Below, piece after piece: positions 21,985 through 33,446 of a stretch of DNA of 64,000 nt. Below the pieces are notes generated by a model. The model did no database searches. It was not told where the DNA came from and saw nothing but the letters and a program-made list of their open reading frames with translations. Source of the stretch: Eustoma russellianum (taxonomy: Eukaryota > Streptophyta > Magnoliopsida > Gentianales > Gentianaceae); NCBI GenBank assembly GCA_036186865.1, contig AP025047.1, positions 30,259,543 to 30,323,542 on the forward strand, in the 5' to 3' direction. Numbering within the stretch: position 1 is the stretch's first letter; each line of letters opens with the position of its first letter. Made by a program: the position numbers and the translations under genes.

Positions 21985-22092
21985 AAGGTCTACACCACTC
22001 AAAGAAGCAAAATTCAATACCGTACAAACAACACAAGGCTAAGAAACAATATTTCAAAGTAGCCTGCTAGTCTCAAAACAAAGATACTTACA

Positions 22093-23090
22093 ATGGCAAT
22101 AGTTTCTCACAAAGGTGAGTTGGAAGGTATGTCCATACAACGTCCTCCTTTTTTTATGGTAATAATTTTGTTCATTGGAAACTAAGAATGCTGCTATTCT
22201 TAATGGCTATAGACATCGATTTATGGTCTATAGTTGAAGATGGACTGTACATTCCAATGAAAATTATACAAGTTAGTGGAGTCACACAAGAGGTTGAAAA
22301 ATATAAAAGTGAATGGTCATCGGAAGATAAAAAAGAAAATATCCAGGAATGCTAAAGTTATGCAATTACTTTTGAATGGACTTACGACTTCTGAAGAATG
22401 ATATGTTTCAAATTGCAGAAGTGCACACGACATGTGGAAATCACTTGTATTAAAGCATGAAGGTACAAGCGGTGTAAGAGAATCAAAGATAAACATGCTT
22501 ATGACTGAATTAGAATCTTTCAAAATGTTGCCGAACGAATCCATAACATCTATGGATTTGAGAATTACTAATATTTTCAATGCCCTTGAAGCTTTAGGAA
22601 AATCATTCACCAACAATGAGAAGGTGCAAAAGGTGCTGCGAAGCCTTCCTGTTGAATGGTATCCTAAGGTCACGGCAATTGAAGAAACAAAGTCAATCTC
22701 TAAGATGAATGAATTAATCGGTTCACTTAGAGTATATGAGGTAAAACTAAGCCAACGGAAGTCTGAGTCATCTAAGTCATCCGGTAAGTCTATAGCTTTC
22801 AAAACAACTGAAACACATGCTAGTAATGATGATAGTAATAGTGATAATGAATTAGACGATGACTTAATATTGACAGCTAGAAAACTTAGAAAGTTTTTCA
22901 AACATCTTAATAGGAATAGACAACGTTCTTCTTCTTCTTCTTTTTCTCAACCTAAGAAAAATAACATTAACAATAGCAAATGGTATAATAAAGAGTTAAA
23001 GTGAGACGAATGCGGTCAAAAAGGACATATCTCATATGATTGTCCAACAAAGAAAAACGCCAACAACAATAACAATAATAACAATAAACA
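22093..23090 (+). pseudogene. gag of element D
   Basis: The ATG at 22093 opens MAIVSHKGELEGMSIQRPPFF, then frameshifts break the first third. The frame is open from 22432 to 23004 with VRESKINMLMTELESFKMLPNES and KVQKVLRSLPVEWYPKVTAIEE, homologous to Gag of B. The zinc knuckle follows at about 23003-23044. Its first Cys codon is now TGA, while the rest (ECGQKGHISYDC) remains. An Asn-rich run and a short repeat insertion separate it from protease. Confidence 0.85.
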
Positions 23091-23170
23091 ATAAAATATA
23101 ATAAAATATAAATATCCAAAGTGAGGCATAATAAAATATAAATATCTCTTTTGCTTAAAAAATAACAATA
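23091..23170. repeat. AT-rich insertion with internal repeats in D
   Basis: ATAATAAAATATAAATATC-type units occur twice, flanked by copies of AATAACAATAAACAA. The segment lies between the zinc knuckle and the protease and breaks the frame. It looks like a local duplication or filler insertion. Confidence 0.6.
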
Positions 23171-23235
23171 AACAAGAAAAGGAGACGCAAAGATCAAAGT
23201 CAAAGGAGACCAAGCTAAGGAAAGGAAAACGAGCC

Positions 23236-24828
23236 ATGAAAGCAAGCACATGGAGCGACTCATCCGACTCAGAATCCGACACTGAGGAAGCTCAAGTCTT
23301 CTTCGCATCCAACGAGAAAAATCCCAAGGAATGCAAGAAGGAGGCAAAGTCAAAGAATCTAAAAACTAAATGGTTTTTAGATAGTGGATGTTCACGGCAT
23401 ATGACGAGCAACCCCAAATTATTCACCGAATTGGACCATATAAAGAATGGAGGAAAGGTAACATTCGGTGACAACAAGAAAGGACAAGTTGTTGGAAAAG
23501 GAACAATTGGGGACCCTAACACATTTTAAATACGAAATGTGTTGTTAGTAAGTAATCTTTCTTATAATTTATTAAGTATTTCTCAACTTATAGATTGTGG
23601 ATATAATGTTTCTTTTATTCCCAATTCTTGTGATATAATAAATGAAAAAGGAGAAATCGTATTAAAAGAAAATAGAGATGGTAACATTTACACTCTTACG
23701 TTAGATAACATGTTAGATGCTAAGGTTTAGTGTTTAATATCACATGACTTAGATGTGAATTTATGGCATGAAGGATTAGGCCATATAGGAATTTCAACCA
23801 TTAAGAAATTATCTAAGAAGAATTTAATTAGAGGAATGCCTAAGTTAGACTTAGATAATTTTCAAATGTGTGAAACATGTATTAAAGGAAAACACGTTAA
23901 AGAAACATTAAAACCGAAACATGAAGTGAGTACTAGTCATGTACTAGAATTGCTTCACTTAGACTTATTTGGTCCAAGTAGGACAAGAAGTCAAGGTGGA
24001 CACTACTATGTGTGTGTCATAGTAGATGATTACTCACGATACACATGGACATTGTTCTTAGCACACAAAGACGATGCTCCATTAGCAATCGAAACTCTTA
24101 TCAAGAAACTTGAAAATATATACGAAGAAAATGTTAAAAGAATTAGAAGTGATAAAGGTGGAGAATTTAAAAACAAAGATGTAATCAAGTTTTGTGAATT
24201 ACATGGAATTAAACACGAATTCTCACCACCTAGAACACCACAACTCAATGGAGTTGTCATAAAAATAGAACAATTCAAGAAGTTGCTAGAAACAATGTTA
24301 TGTGAAAATAAAGTACCAAAAAAATTATGGGCTGTAGCTGTTACTTGTGCATGCTATATTATAAATAGGCTTTCTATTAGAAAGAAATTGAATAAAACAC
24401 CTTATGAATTGTTAAACAATAGACAACATAAGATAGATTATCTTAAAGTTTTTGGTTGTAAGTGTTTTGTGTTGAACAATAAGGATAATCTAGACAAGTT
24501 TGAACAAAAGTCTATTGAATGCATATTTGTTGGTTATTCAACTAATTCAAGAGCATATAGGTATTATAATCCTACATCTAAAAAAATAATTGAATCTATA
24601 CATGTGAAATTCAATGAAAATGCATGCTTTGAAGGTAGTGATAAAACTCAACATAAACATGAGAATAATGTTGAAAATATTTTTGATGATGTTGATGTAT
24701 TACTTGAGCCTGTAATTGATCATCTAGAACCAACTCCCCCTGAACAAGATATGCATAAACTCTTAGATGAAACAAATGAAGAAACTTTGCAATTGGAAGA
24801 TAATACTACTAATTATCCAATTACATAG
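23236..24828 (+). pseudogene. protease and integrase of element D
   Basis: The protease active site is KWFLDSGCSRHMTSNPKLF (about 23368-23424). The pre-integrase zinc domain has LWHEGLGHIGISTIKKLS and CETCIKGKH (about 23761-23895). The integrase core shows DLFGPSRTRSQGG with the first Asp, then VIVDDYSRYTW, RIRSDKGGEF with the second Asp, and PPRTPQLNGVV. The catalytic Glu expected shortly after NGVV is unclear, because the sequence reads IKIEQFKK. Stops at 23527, 23728 and 24826 break the frame. The copia order with integrase before reverse transcriptase is clear. Confidence 0.87.
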
Positions 24829-26582
24829 GATAATATTCATACAAATGAAACATTTGAACAAGATAAGGGTGAACCTAGTCAACCTAGGAATTGGTGGTAT
24901 CCTAAAGAATTAATCATTGAGGATCCAAGTGTTGGGGTTAGAACACGTAGAAACTTAAGTCAACTTGAAGGACATAGTTTAATCTCACACTTAGAACCTA
25001 AGAATGTAAAGGAAGCCTTAGGTGATATATATTGGATAGATGCTATGCATGAGGAATTAAATCAACTCACCAGGAACAACGTGTGGGACTTAGTACCTAA
25101 ATCTGAAGACAAGTCTATAATAGGAACCAAATGGGTCTTTAGGATTAAAATGGATGAACAAGGAAACATCACACGAAATAAGGCTAGGCTAGTCGCACTA
25201 GGTTATAATCAACAAGAAAGAATAGATTATGAAGAAACCTTTGCACCCGTTGCACGACTAGAAGCAATTAGATTGTTACTTGCTATTGCAAGTTTAAGCA
25301 ACATTAAACTCTTCCAAATGGATGTCAAGAGTGCGTTCTTGAATGGATACATCCAAGAAGAGGTGTTTGTCAAATAACCCCCTGGATTCGAAGATCCAAA
25401 GAATCCTAACCATGTGTACAAGCTTAAGAAAGCTTTATATGGTTTGAAACAAGCTCCAAGAGCTTGGTACGATAGATTTGTAAACTTTCTTATTGCAAAT
25501 AATTATCAAAGGAGGACAATAGACAATACTTTAATCCTAAGAAGAAAAGATAATGATTTATTAATAGTTCAAATATACGTAGACAATATTATCTTTGGTT
25601 CAACTAACCCTACCTTAGTAAAAGACTTCGAAGAATGCATGAAGTCAGAATTTGAAATGTCAATGGTAGGAGAGTTGAATTACTTCTTAGGGCTTCAAAT
25701 CAAACAAACCCCTCAAAGAATTCACATTAGCCAACTTAAGTATGTCAATGATATGATTAAGAAGTTTGGCTTTGAAGAGTTGAAACCAACATATACCCCT
25801 ATGAGCGTTAGCACCAAACTAGATAAGGGTGAAAATGGTAAACCTTTTGATGACACACTATATAGGTCTATGATTGGATCATTGTTATACTTAACCACGT
25901 CAAGACCTGATATCATGTTTAATGTGTGTATGTGTGCTAGGTTTCAATCTTTTCCTAAGGTATCTCATTACAATGCAGTGAAAAAGATCTTTAGATATCT
26001 TAAACACACACCTCACTTAGGACTTTGGTATGATAGAAACGCTAAGTTGGAATTATAAGCATATAGTGATGCTGATTATGGTGGTTGCAAGTTAGATAGA
26101 AAATCAACTAGCGGTACATGTCAATTCATAGGAACCAACTTGATCTCTTGGTTTTCTAATAAGCAAGCTAGTGTAGCTCTTTCTACCACTGAAGCCGAGT
26201 ATATAGCCTTAAGCTTATGCACTACCCAAATACTTTGGCTTAAACAACAAATTAGTGATTTTGGCATTAAAATGAATAAGATTCCAATTTTCTGCGATAG
26301 CACAAGTGCGATCAATCTTTCAAGAATTTGGTACTTCATTCTAAGGCCAAACACATTGAGGTGCGATACCACTTCCTTCGAGATCATGTTCAAAATGAGG
26401 ATATAGTTATAAATCATATAAGAACTGATCATCAAATAGCTGACATCCTCACCAAACCCCTTAATCAAGCCAATTTTGAAAACTTACGAGCCAAGTTAGG
26501 AATGATGACTTACGATACCATTGCATATTTCTATCTTTTGCATGATTTGCAAAATAAAGGGAGAGATAGAATAAAAACATGA
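24829..26582 (+). pseudogene. reverse transcriptase and RNase H of element D
   Basis: Reverse transcriptase includes TKWVFRIKMDEQGN, ARLVALGYNQQERIDYEETF (about 25183-25242), LFQMDVKSAFLNGYIQEEVF and LYGLKQAPRAWYDRF. The catalytic block reads IYVDNIIFGS (about 25573-25602), so the second Asp of YVDD is Asn. RNase H has ALSTTEAEYIALS (about 26180-26215) and a C-terminus with HIRTDHQIADILTKPLNQ. Stops lie at 25375 and 26056, and there is a frameshift near 26330. The domain set is complete but inactive. Confidence 0.87.
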
Positions 26583-27003
26583 TTTTAGTTGGTAAGTCAT
26601 GATTTGGTTATATAATATGCTAAGATTCAATTGGTATACGTTTTGGAGCATAGGTTAAGGGGGAGAGTATAATTTGAGGGGGGAGCACATGAATACATGA
26701 GAATTGAGGAGCACATAAATACACGAGAAATGAGAATTTGAAAACATGAGGGGGAGCATATGAATACATGACAATTGAGGAGCACATGAATACATGAGAA
26801 TTGAGAATTTGAAAACAATTGGTAATTAGTTGGCAATTGGTTTTTAAAACATTTGGTACAGATTTGGTGAAACGATTGGTGAATAGTAAGGCAAAGCAAT
26901 TCAATTGGTTTAAACTTGATAGGTTTATGATAAACAATTGGTAAAAAGTTGTGACATTAAAATCATGTTAGGTTATTTTGAAAATCATCCAAAAGGGGGA
27001 GAA
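26583..27003 (+). other. multiple polypurine tracts of element D
   Basis: Tracts include TAAGGGGGAGAG (about 26656), TTGAGGGGGGAGCAC (about 26675), GAGGGGGAGC (about 26749) and AAAAGGGGGAGAA ending at 27003, directly before the 3' LTR. GAGCACATGAATACATGAGAATTGAG-like phrases are repeated between them. Confidence 0.7.
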
Positions 27004-27710
27004 TGTTGAGAAATATGTTTAGATAATTTTCAAAGTCATTATTTTAAGTGGTGATTGCATAAATATATCATACATGGTGTTATATGTGATTAAAAGTTGA
27101 AAAAGTTAAGAAAAATGACGTTGATCTCTTAGGTTGTTGTACTTCGATCGATCGATGTACTTCGATCCCTCACATCGATCGATCCATGTAAAGCAGTAAA
27201 AGTTCAAGACCTTACGGTGAGACATCAATCTCTAATGAGACACATCGATCGATCGATGTATACATCAAACCCTCTGATCGATCGATGTAGGTCAGAGACA
27301 AATTCTGAAACTCACTGTGAGACATCGATCTCTGAAGCTCAGGCACTTCGATCGATCGATGTCTAGGGTTTTTAGAAATATTTTTCTAAAATGTGATAAA
27401 ATGGTTGTTTTCATTTGTATATGATTTATACATGTTCATTATGTGAGTATTATATGTTTTTGATGATTTTAAATGTCTTGTGACTAATATGCCTTGGAAG
27501 AATCTACAACTTACCAAAAAGGACAAAATTAGTATTTTGAGTTTTGTAGGGACATGATATGGTAGAAATACTTCAAGGACATATTCTTATCTTATTCATC
27601 ATGACAAAGGTGTTATAATATTTATTTCTGACCATTGGGGTCATTTCTGGAGTTTTCTCTCACCAAGGGCATTTTGGTCATTTCACCCGTGAGGGTATTT
27701 TTGGTATTTT
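27004..27710 (+). repeat. 3' LTR of element D, part 1
   Basis: It is homologous to 19372-20085 and interrupted by element E after the ATTTT at 27706-27710. It includes the GATC-rich array copy (27118-27365). Confidence 0.92.
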
Positions 27711-27932
27711 TGTTGAGAAAGATGCATAAAATCAGGAGAAGATGGTGCAGTATCCATATGTAAATAAATCAAATCATTACCTTAGATAGAAAAACATTGA
27801 TTAGGACATAAATAGGTGATTGAATAGGTGATTCTATTCCCTTGTAAAAGTATGTAACAAAAGCATAAATAGGGCTGTACTATACCGAAAAATCAATGAG
27901 AAAAACAGTTTTTTCCATTCTAAACTCTAACA
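27711..27932 (+). repeat. 5' LTR of element E (222 bp)
   Basis: TGTTGAGAAAGATGC to AAACTCTAACA. It lacks about 20 bp that are present in the 3' LTR near 41720-41742. Confidence 0.93.
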
Positions 27933-27944
27933 TGGTATCAGAAC
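27933..27944 (+). other. primer-binding site of element E
   Basis: TGGTATCAGAAC directly follows the LTR. It is a Met-tRNA-type primer site with one mismatch at the end. Confidence 0.8.
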
Positions 27945-28134
27945 AGGATACTTCCTCTCTGTAAAATCGGTTGAAGTTTCTAGGAATAGGCTCAGAAAGA
28001 ACTTCATCGCTGCCTTCTTCCTTTCTCAGCCATACGGCTGGTCAATTCTGATAACCATCACAGCCATCCAGCTGTGTTGCTAACAAATATCTGCCCAGAT
28101 CAGTAAAATATCATCCTGCACAAATAAAACAACG

Positions 28135-30496
28135 ATGTCCGACACTGGCAAATCTGAGACACCAATTCATCCAGAATCCTCATCCACCACAAACATTGTC
28201 CCTGGAGATCTGGCGTTACAAGTCGCCCAGATCCTCAGAGATAGTTTGCGTCCACCAGTACCATCTCAAGATGTGCATGTTCCTGAAATATTACACATAT
28301 CAGTCAAACTTAACAATGAGAATTACTCACTGTGGTCAACAGTAATATATAGGGTCATTCTTGGCCAAGGCAAAATTTCCCATTTAACAGGAAACCCGCC
28401 ACCTCCACAACAGAATGATCCACAAGATGATAACAAGATCTTTACCTGGATCTTACAAAATGTTGAACCAACGATGATTAGCAACATAACTAGGTACCCC
28501 ACAGCCAAAGCTTTATGGGATGGCCTAGCACTTACCTATGGTATGGGAGGTGATGGACTCCGAATTTTCGATCTCCACAAACAAGCTAGTACCATCCGGC
28601 AAGGAGAAGGAACAATTGAAGAATGTTGGAACAAACTGCAAGCGATGTGGGTGTCAATTGACACCAAGGATCCGAACCTGATGAGATGCCCAGAGGACAT
28701 CCGATTATATACCCAAAAAATCCAGGAATTCCGTCTCTATCAGTTCCGGTTGGCCCTAGGAGACCGTTTTGAACAAGAAAAAAAGGACATTGTCAAGAGG
28801 GAACCTTTACCCTCTGTGGAAGCAACGTTTGCAGAGATTCGAAGGGCAGAGGCAAGGAACAGTGTCCTTAGAGGACATACTTCCTCAGAGATGCACTCAT
28901 CATCAGGAGTAGAAATTGGACAGGGACTGATAGGAAGAGCTCCGGCCATGGGAAAAAATAAGAACAGACAAACCCAGACAGAGAAGCAAGGGACTGGCGG
29001 ACTCTCATCCCGCTCAAATCCATCATCACGGGACGGAAAAATTGACAAGAGCCAACTGCAATGTAGTCATTGCAAGAAAAAAGGCCACATAAAAGAAAAC
29101 TGCTTCCAGCTGCAAGGATATCCAGATTGGTGGGAAGGGAAGAGGGTTACCACGACAGGATTTGGAGGAACAGCCATCGCAGGAGGGCCAACCATTATCA
29201 GCTCCCCAAGGGAGGACGGCGGCGGCACAAACGGAGGCAGCCCAACTGACCAAGCAAAGGGACCAGAGGCTAACCCTAACACCAGCGGGCAGAAGGAAGC
29301 GGCAGGTAAAAGGGTGCATGGGGAAAACCCTAGCCCCCTCCCCTTTTTATACCCCAACAATTGCTCTCATATCCTTGATCTTTCTGAACAGGTTAATACA
29401 GTCCATGGAGAATCGATTAATTCACTTCCAGTCCCTCCTCAGTCCGAAATTACAATAAACAGGCCCCATGTTTTATCCCAAGCCGAAATAACCCCTGAAA
29501 CTCACAAAAATCCCAAAACAACCCTCCATAAACCAATAAATTCACCAAATGTCCCTGAAAATTCACATTATCCTCGTAAAGGCCCCTCCACTTCTAAATT
29601 CCATCACCTTAACGCACATACCTTCCAAGTTAACCAATTTCCCACACATGACACCTCCAGATGGGTAATTGACTGCGGGGCCACTGACACTATGTCATTT
29701 GACTCAGTAGACTTTACTCAACCATCACCCCCTGAAAAATCCCATGTTCAGACAGCAAGTGGAGAAATGATTCCTGTTCAAGGAGGAGGGACCATCTCCA
29801 TCACACCAAATTTAACCATATCTCATTGTCTATTTGTTCCATCCCTCTCCATAAAATTACTTTCTGTGAGTCAAATTACTAAGGCATTAGACTGTGTTGT
29901 TCTCATGTATCCGTCATTTTGCCTTTTGCAGGACATTTATACGGGGACCATCATTGGACGTGGTACTGAGGATGGTGGCCTTTATTACGTGGATACCGTA
30001 GAGAAACAGGGCCGGTCTAATCTTGCCACCGGATTGGTTACTCGTCAGATATGGCTCTGGCATCGGCGGTTAGGGCATTCATCATTTAGCTATCTTAAAT
30101 GTCTTTTTTCATCACTTTTTTCTTCACCAAACAATAATTTACAACAGTTTTCATGTAACCCTTGCCTCCAGACCAAACAGCCTCGGGGGACATGTCGGGC
30201 TAATAATACTCGAGTTGATACTATATTCTCTTTAGTCCATTCAGATGTGTGGGGTCCTGCCCCTCATTCTACTTCACTTGGCTATAGATATTTTGTCATA
30301 TTTGTGGATGACTTCTCTCGAATGACGTGGTTATACATTCTTAAGCATAAATCTGATGTTGCTACAAAATTCATCGAATTTCACAACATTATTCTCACAC
30401 AGTTCCACACTCCTATCAAAATACTATGCTCAGATAATGGTGGGGAATACTTTGAAGGGGCACTACAAAAAAATTTCTCCGATCATGGTATCATTC
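28135..30496 (+). pseudogene. gag-pol of element E, part 1 (Gag, protease, start of integrase)
   Basis: The frame is open from the ATG at 28135 up to the gypsy-2 insertion. Gag shows KLNNENYSLWSTVIYRVILG and the CCHC knuckle CSHCKKKGHIKENC (about 29068-29109). The protease motif is WVIDCGATDTMSF (about 29662-29700), so the usual Asp-Ser-Gly is Asp-Cys-Gly. Pre-integrase has LWHRRLGHSSFSYLK and CNPCLQTKQ. The core begins at VHSDVWGP, then FVDDFSRMTWLYILK and ILCSDNGGEYF. The continuation is at 39211. It is exceptionally well preserved: more than 780 codons without a stop. Confidence 0.92.
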
Positions 30497-31695
30497 TGAT
30501 ACGTGCAAGAATGGACCTTTCTTTAACTCTAAAGCTCCTCCTCCAAATATGGTTTAGGCACAATGAAGATAGATTCACCTTTCTTCCAAATAAGTTGAAG
30601 AAAACCTTTTGAACATAAGTCCTCCAATGAATTTCATATAACCCAAGCAAGATACCTCCCTCTTGGATGTTTCCCTCCCCGGAATTGGACAACTCTCACA
30701 AGGATGTTCAAGCCTTGAAAAATTCTAGTCTTGATTTTGAATATGAACCAAGAAAACACACAAGAATTGCTCTTGAAGAAGAAGAAATTTTCATTAAAGG
30801 TGTGAGATTACAAAGCTTCTCTTATGTGCCTTTTATAGGCAAAAAATATCACAAGACAACAAACTATCTTACAAATTGAAATAATGATTGAAAAGACTAC
30901 GCACTTCTAAAAACTATTCATGTAGGCTCCATAAAGACTAGTCTTGCAAGTCTTGAATGATGATTTTCAAAGTAGGTCCCTCAAGTACTATTCATGGAAG
31001 ACTTTAAGCATTTGTCTTCATCTTGAAATCATTTCTGGATTGTGACTGATTTTTGAACATCTTCCAATCCGAATTAGGCCTTGCTCTTTCTTAGAGAATT
31101 GTATCCAATTGAGTCTAGAAAATAAGCATATAAAGTTCTTTGCATTTGGCCCAACCATTGAGGAGATACATCCAAATTACTGAAGGTATATCAAAGAATT
31201 CGGTAGAAACAGTACTTCCATTTGCATTGTCTTTTTGAATGCCAAGACGACCGATTTTGGAAAAGTACAAAACATGAAAGTTGTAGATCTTTGTCTTAAC
31301 TTTCGAATGCATCCTGAAACTCTTAATTTGGCCTTATGGTTGGAGAGATACGTCAATTCTACCAAAATGGGTCCTGCAGAAACTCACAATCCGAGATGGG
31401 CCTAAACTAATACAACATAAACATTTAAAAAAAACAAAATAAAGAACACATTCTATACTAATGATATTTTACAATGGTTCTAAAATTTCTTACAAATCAT
31501 GTTGTAGGTTCAATAAGGTGAACCCAATGTATAAGTTCCCTTGGTTCATCTTGCACATGTTTAAATAGGAAGGCTCCCACTTCATTCATTAGTTTCTTAG
31601 TTTTACTTCTTGTTAAGGGTCCTTGATCTTGCATTTTTGTAAAATTATGTGCATTCTCATTATCTTGGCATGTATCAGGGTTATGGACCTCATCA
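30497..31695 (-). repeat. 3' LTR of gypsy-2 (1199 bp)
   Basis: In sense orientation it begins TGATGAGGTCC (31695) and ends CACGTATCA (30497). The polypurine tract GAAGAAGGGGGGAA lies at 31696-31709 on the minus strand. The pol frame ends inside it at 31497. The TATA box CTATAAAAGG is at 30829-30838. Confidence 0.95.
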
Positions 31696-32882
31696 TTCCC
31701 CCCTTCTTCAAAAGGATTCGACCTCGAATCTAAATCATCACCAAAAGAAGTTAGATCAGCAACGTTAAAAGTATGAGAAATTGAACCATACTTACTCTCA
31801 GGAAGGTCAAGAATGTAAGCATTATCTCCAACCTTTTGAAGTACTTTGAAAGGGCCATCTCCTCTTGGCATGAGTTTAGATTTCCTTTCTCTGGGAAACC
31901 TTTCTTTCCTTAAATGCAGCCAAACAAGATCACCTGGTTCAAATAAAACTTCCTTGCGTCCTTTGTTAGCTTGTTTTGCATACTGTTTATTTTTCTTCTC
32001 AAGTTGTAGCTTAACCTTAGCATGCAATTTCTTAATCAGTTCAGCCTTATTCTTACCATCAATACTTGCACGTTCATGAACAGGAATAGGCACAAGATCA
32101 AGTGGAGACAAAGGATTGAAACCATATACAACTTCAAATGGTGAATGAGTGGTGCCACTGTGAACACTTCTATTATAAGCAAATTCAATATATGGCAAGA
32201 AATCTTTCCAATTCTTAAGGTTCTCCTGAATTATAGCACGCAATAATTGAGACAAAGTTCTATTCACAACTTCAGTTTGACCATCTGTTTGAGGGTGAGC
32301 AGTAGTAGAAAATAAGAGTTTTGTTCCAAGTTTACCCCACAACACACGCCAAAAGTGAATTAAGAACTTAGCATCTATATCACTAACAATGGTTCTAGGC
32401 ATGCCATGTAGACGTACAACTTCCTGAAAGAACAAGTTTGGAACGTGAGATGCATCATCAACCTTTTTACAATCTATGAAGTGTGCCATTTTAGAAAATC
32501 TGTCAACGACGACAAACACACTATCACTTACATTTTTTGATCTAGGTAATCCCAAAACAAAGTCCATAGATATATCAATCCAAGGTGACATAGGGACAGG
32601 TAATGGGGTGTACAAACCATGTTGATGTGATGTAGATTTAGCTTTCTTGCAAGTTATACAACTTCCACAAATCTTCTCTACATCAACTCTCATATGAGGC
32701 CAAAAGAAACATTCCTTTAACATCTCTAATGTCTTAAAGATGCCAAAATGGCCCACTAAACCTCCACCATGTGCTTCTTTGACAAGTATCTCTCTGACAG
32801 AACACTTAGGTATGCACAATTTTCTTTCTTTAAACAAATATCCATCATGTAAATAATACTTACAAATGGAGAATCGGCACAT
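31497..32882 (-). CDS. integrase of gypsy-2, extending into the 3' LTR
   Basis: The open frame spans 461 residues. The zinc-binding HHCC domain (HGGGLVGHFGIFKTL, CGSCITCKKAK) is followed by the core: WIDISMDFVLG, FVVVDRFSKMAHF, TIVSDIDAKF and HPQTDGQTEVVNR. These keep the D, D and E residues. The C-terminal GPF module is GDGPFKVLQKVGDNAYIL. The tail DSRSNPFEEGGNDEVHNPD crosses the polypurine tract into the LTR and ends HLIEPTT. No chromodomain is recognisable. The frame is separated from upstream pol by a 1-bp loss near 32868, so the protein is not produced as part of a full polyprotein. Confidence 0.9.
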   Translation of the reverse strand: MCRFSICKYYLHDGYLFKERKLCIPKCSVREILVKEAHGGGLVGHFGIFKTLEMLKECFFWPHMRVDVEKICGSCITCKKAKSTSHQHGLYTPLPVPMSPWIDISMDFVLGLPRSKNVSDSVFVVVDRFSKMAHFIDCKKVDDASHVPNLFFQEVVRLHGMPRTIVSDIDAKFLIHFWRVLWGKLGTKLLFSTTAHPQTDGQTEVVNRTLSQLLRAIIQENLKNWKDFLPYIEFAYNRSVHSGTTHSPFEVVYGFNPLSPLDLVPIPVHERASIDGKNKAELIKKLHAKVKLQLEKKNKQYAKQANKGRKEVLFEPGDLVWLHLRKERFPRERKSKLMPRGDGPFKVLQKVGDNAYILDLPESKYGSISHTFNVADLTSFGDDLDSRSNPFEEGGNDEVHNPDTCQDNENAHNFTKMQDQGPLTRSKTKKLMNEVGAFLFKHVQDEPRELIHWVHLIEPTT

Positions 32883-33446
32883 GCATCAAATATTGACTGA
32901 AAGTCAGAATCAGATGTATACAATTCCTTGATGTACTCAAATCCAAGCAAATGGATGACAATGTAGTAATCAAAGAATATCTCCTAGATAATGCATCAGC
33001 TACAATGTTATCTTTTCCTTGCTTATATTTTATCACATAAGGAAATTGTTCATGAATTCAACCCATTTTGCATGCCTCTTATTTAACTTTCCTTGGCTTT
33101 TAAGGAACTTAAGACTTTCGTGATCAGTATGAACCACAAACTCCTTATGTTGCAAATAATGTTGCCAAGTCTGCAATGATCTAACAAGTGCATACAACTC
33201 TTTGTCATAGGTTGAATAATTCAATTGCGCTCCTTTAAGCTTTTCACTAAAATAAGCAATCAGTTGTTTAGATTGAGATAGTACAGCTCCTATACCAACA
33301 CCACAATCATCACATTCAATTTCAAATGTTTCATCAAAGCTAGGTAGTCTTAGAATAGGTGCAGAAGTTAACCTTACTTTAAGTTCATCAAAGGCTTTCT
33401 GTTGTGACTCTCCCCACTGAAATCCTGTCTTTTTTAACAATTTCAT
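32883..33446 (-). pseudogene. RNase H of gypsy-2
   Basis: Sense order is FEIECDDCGVGIGAVLSQSKQLIAYFSEKLKGAQLNYST, then ELYALVRSLQTWQHYL and VHTDHESLKFLKSQGKLNKRHAKWVEF. In place of the usual DASG motif it has DDCG. A 1-bp deletion near 33047 ends the frame, and it resumes in LGFEYIKELYTSDSDF (32780-32950). A 2-bp deletion near 33430 separates it from the reverse-transcriptase connection. Confidence 0.87.

Noticed and set aside
28740..29360. Three overlapping minus-strand frames with Cys/Pro-rich peptides
   Set aside because: They are antisense shadows of the well-supported Gag frame of element E.
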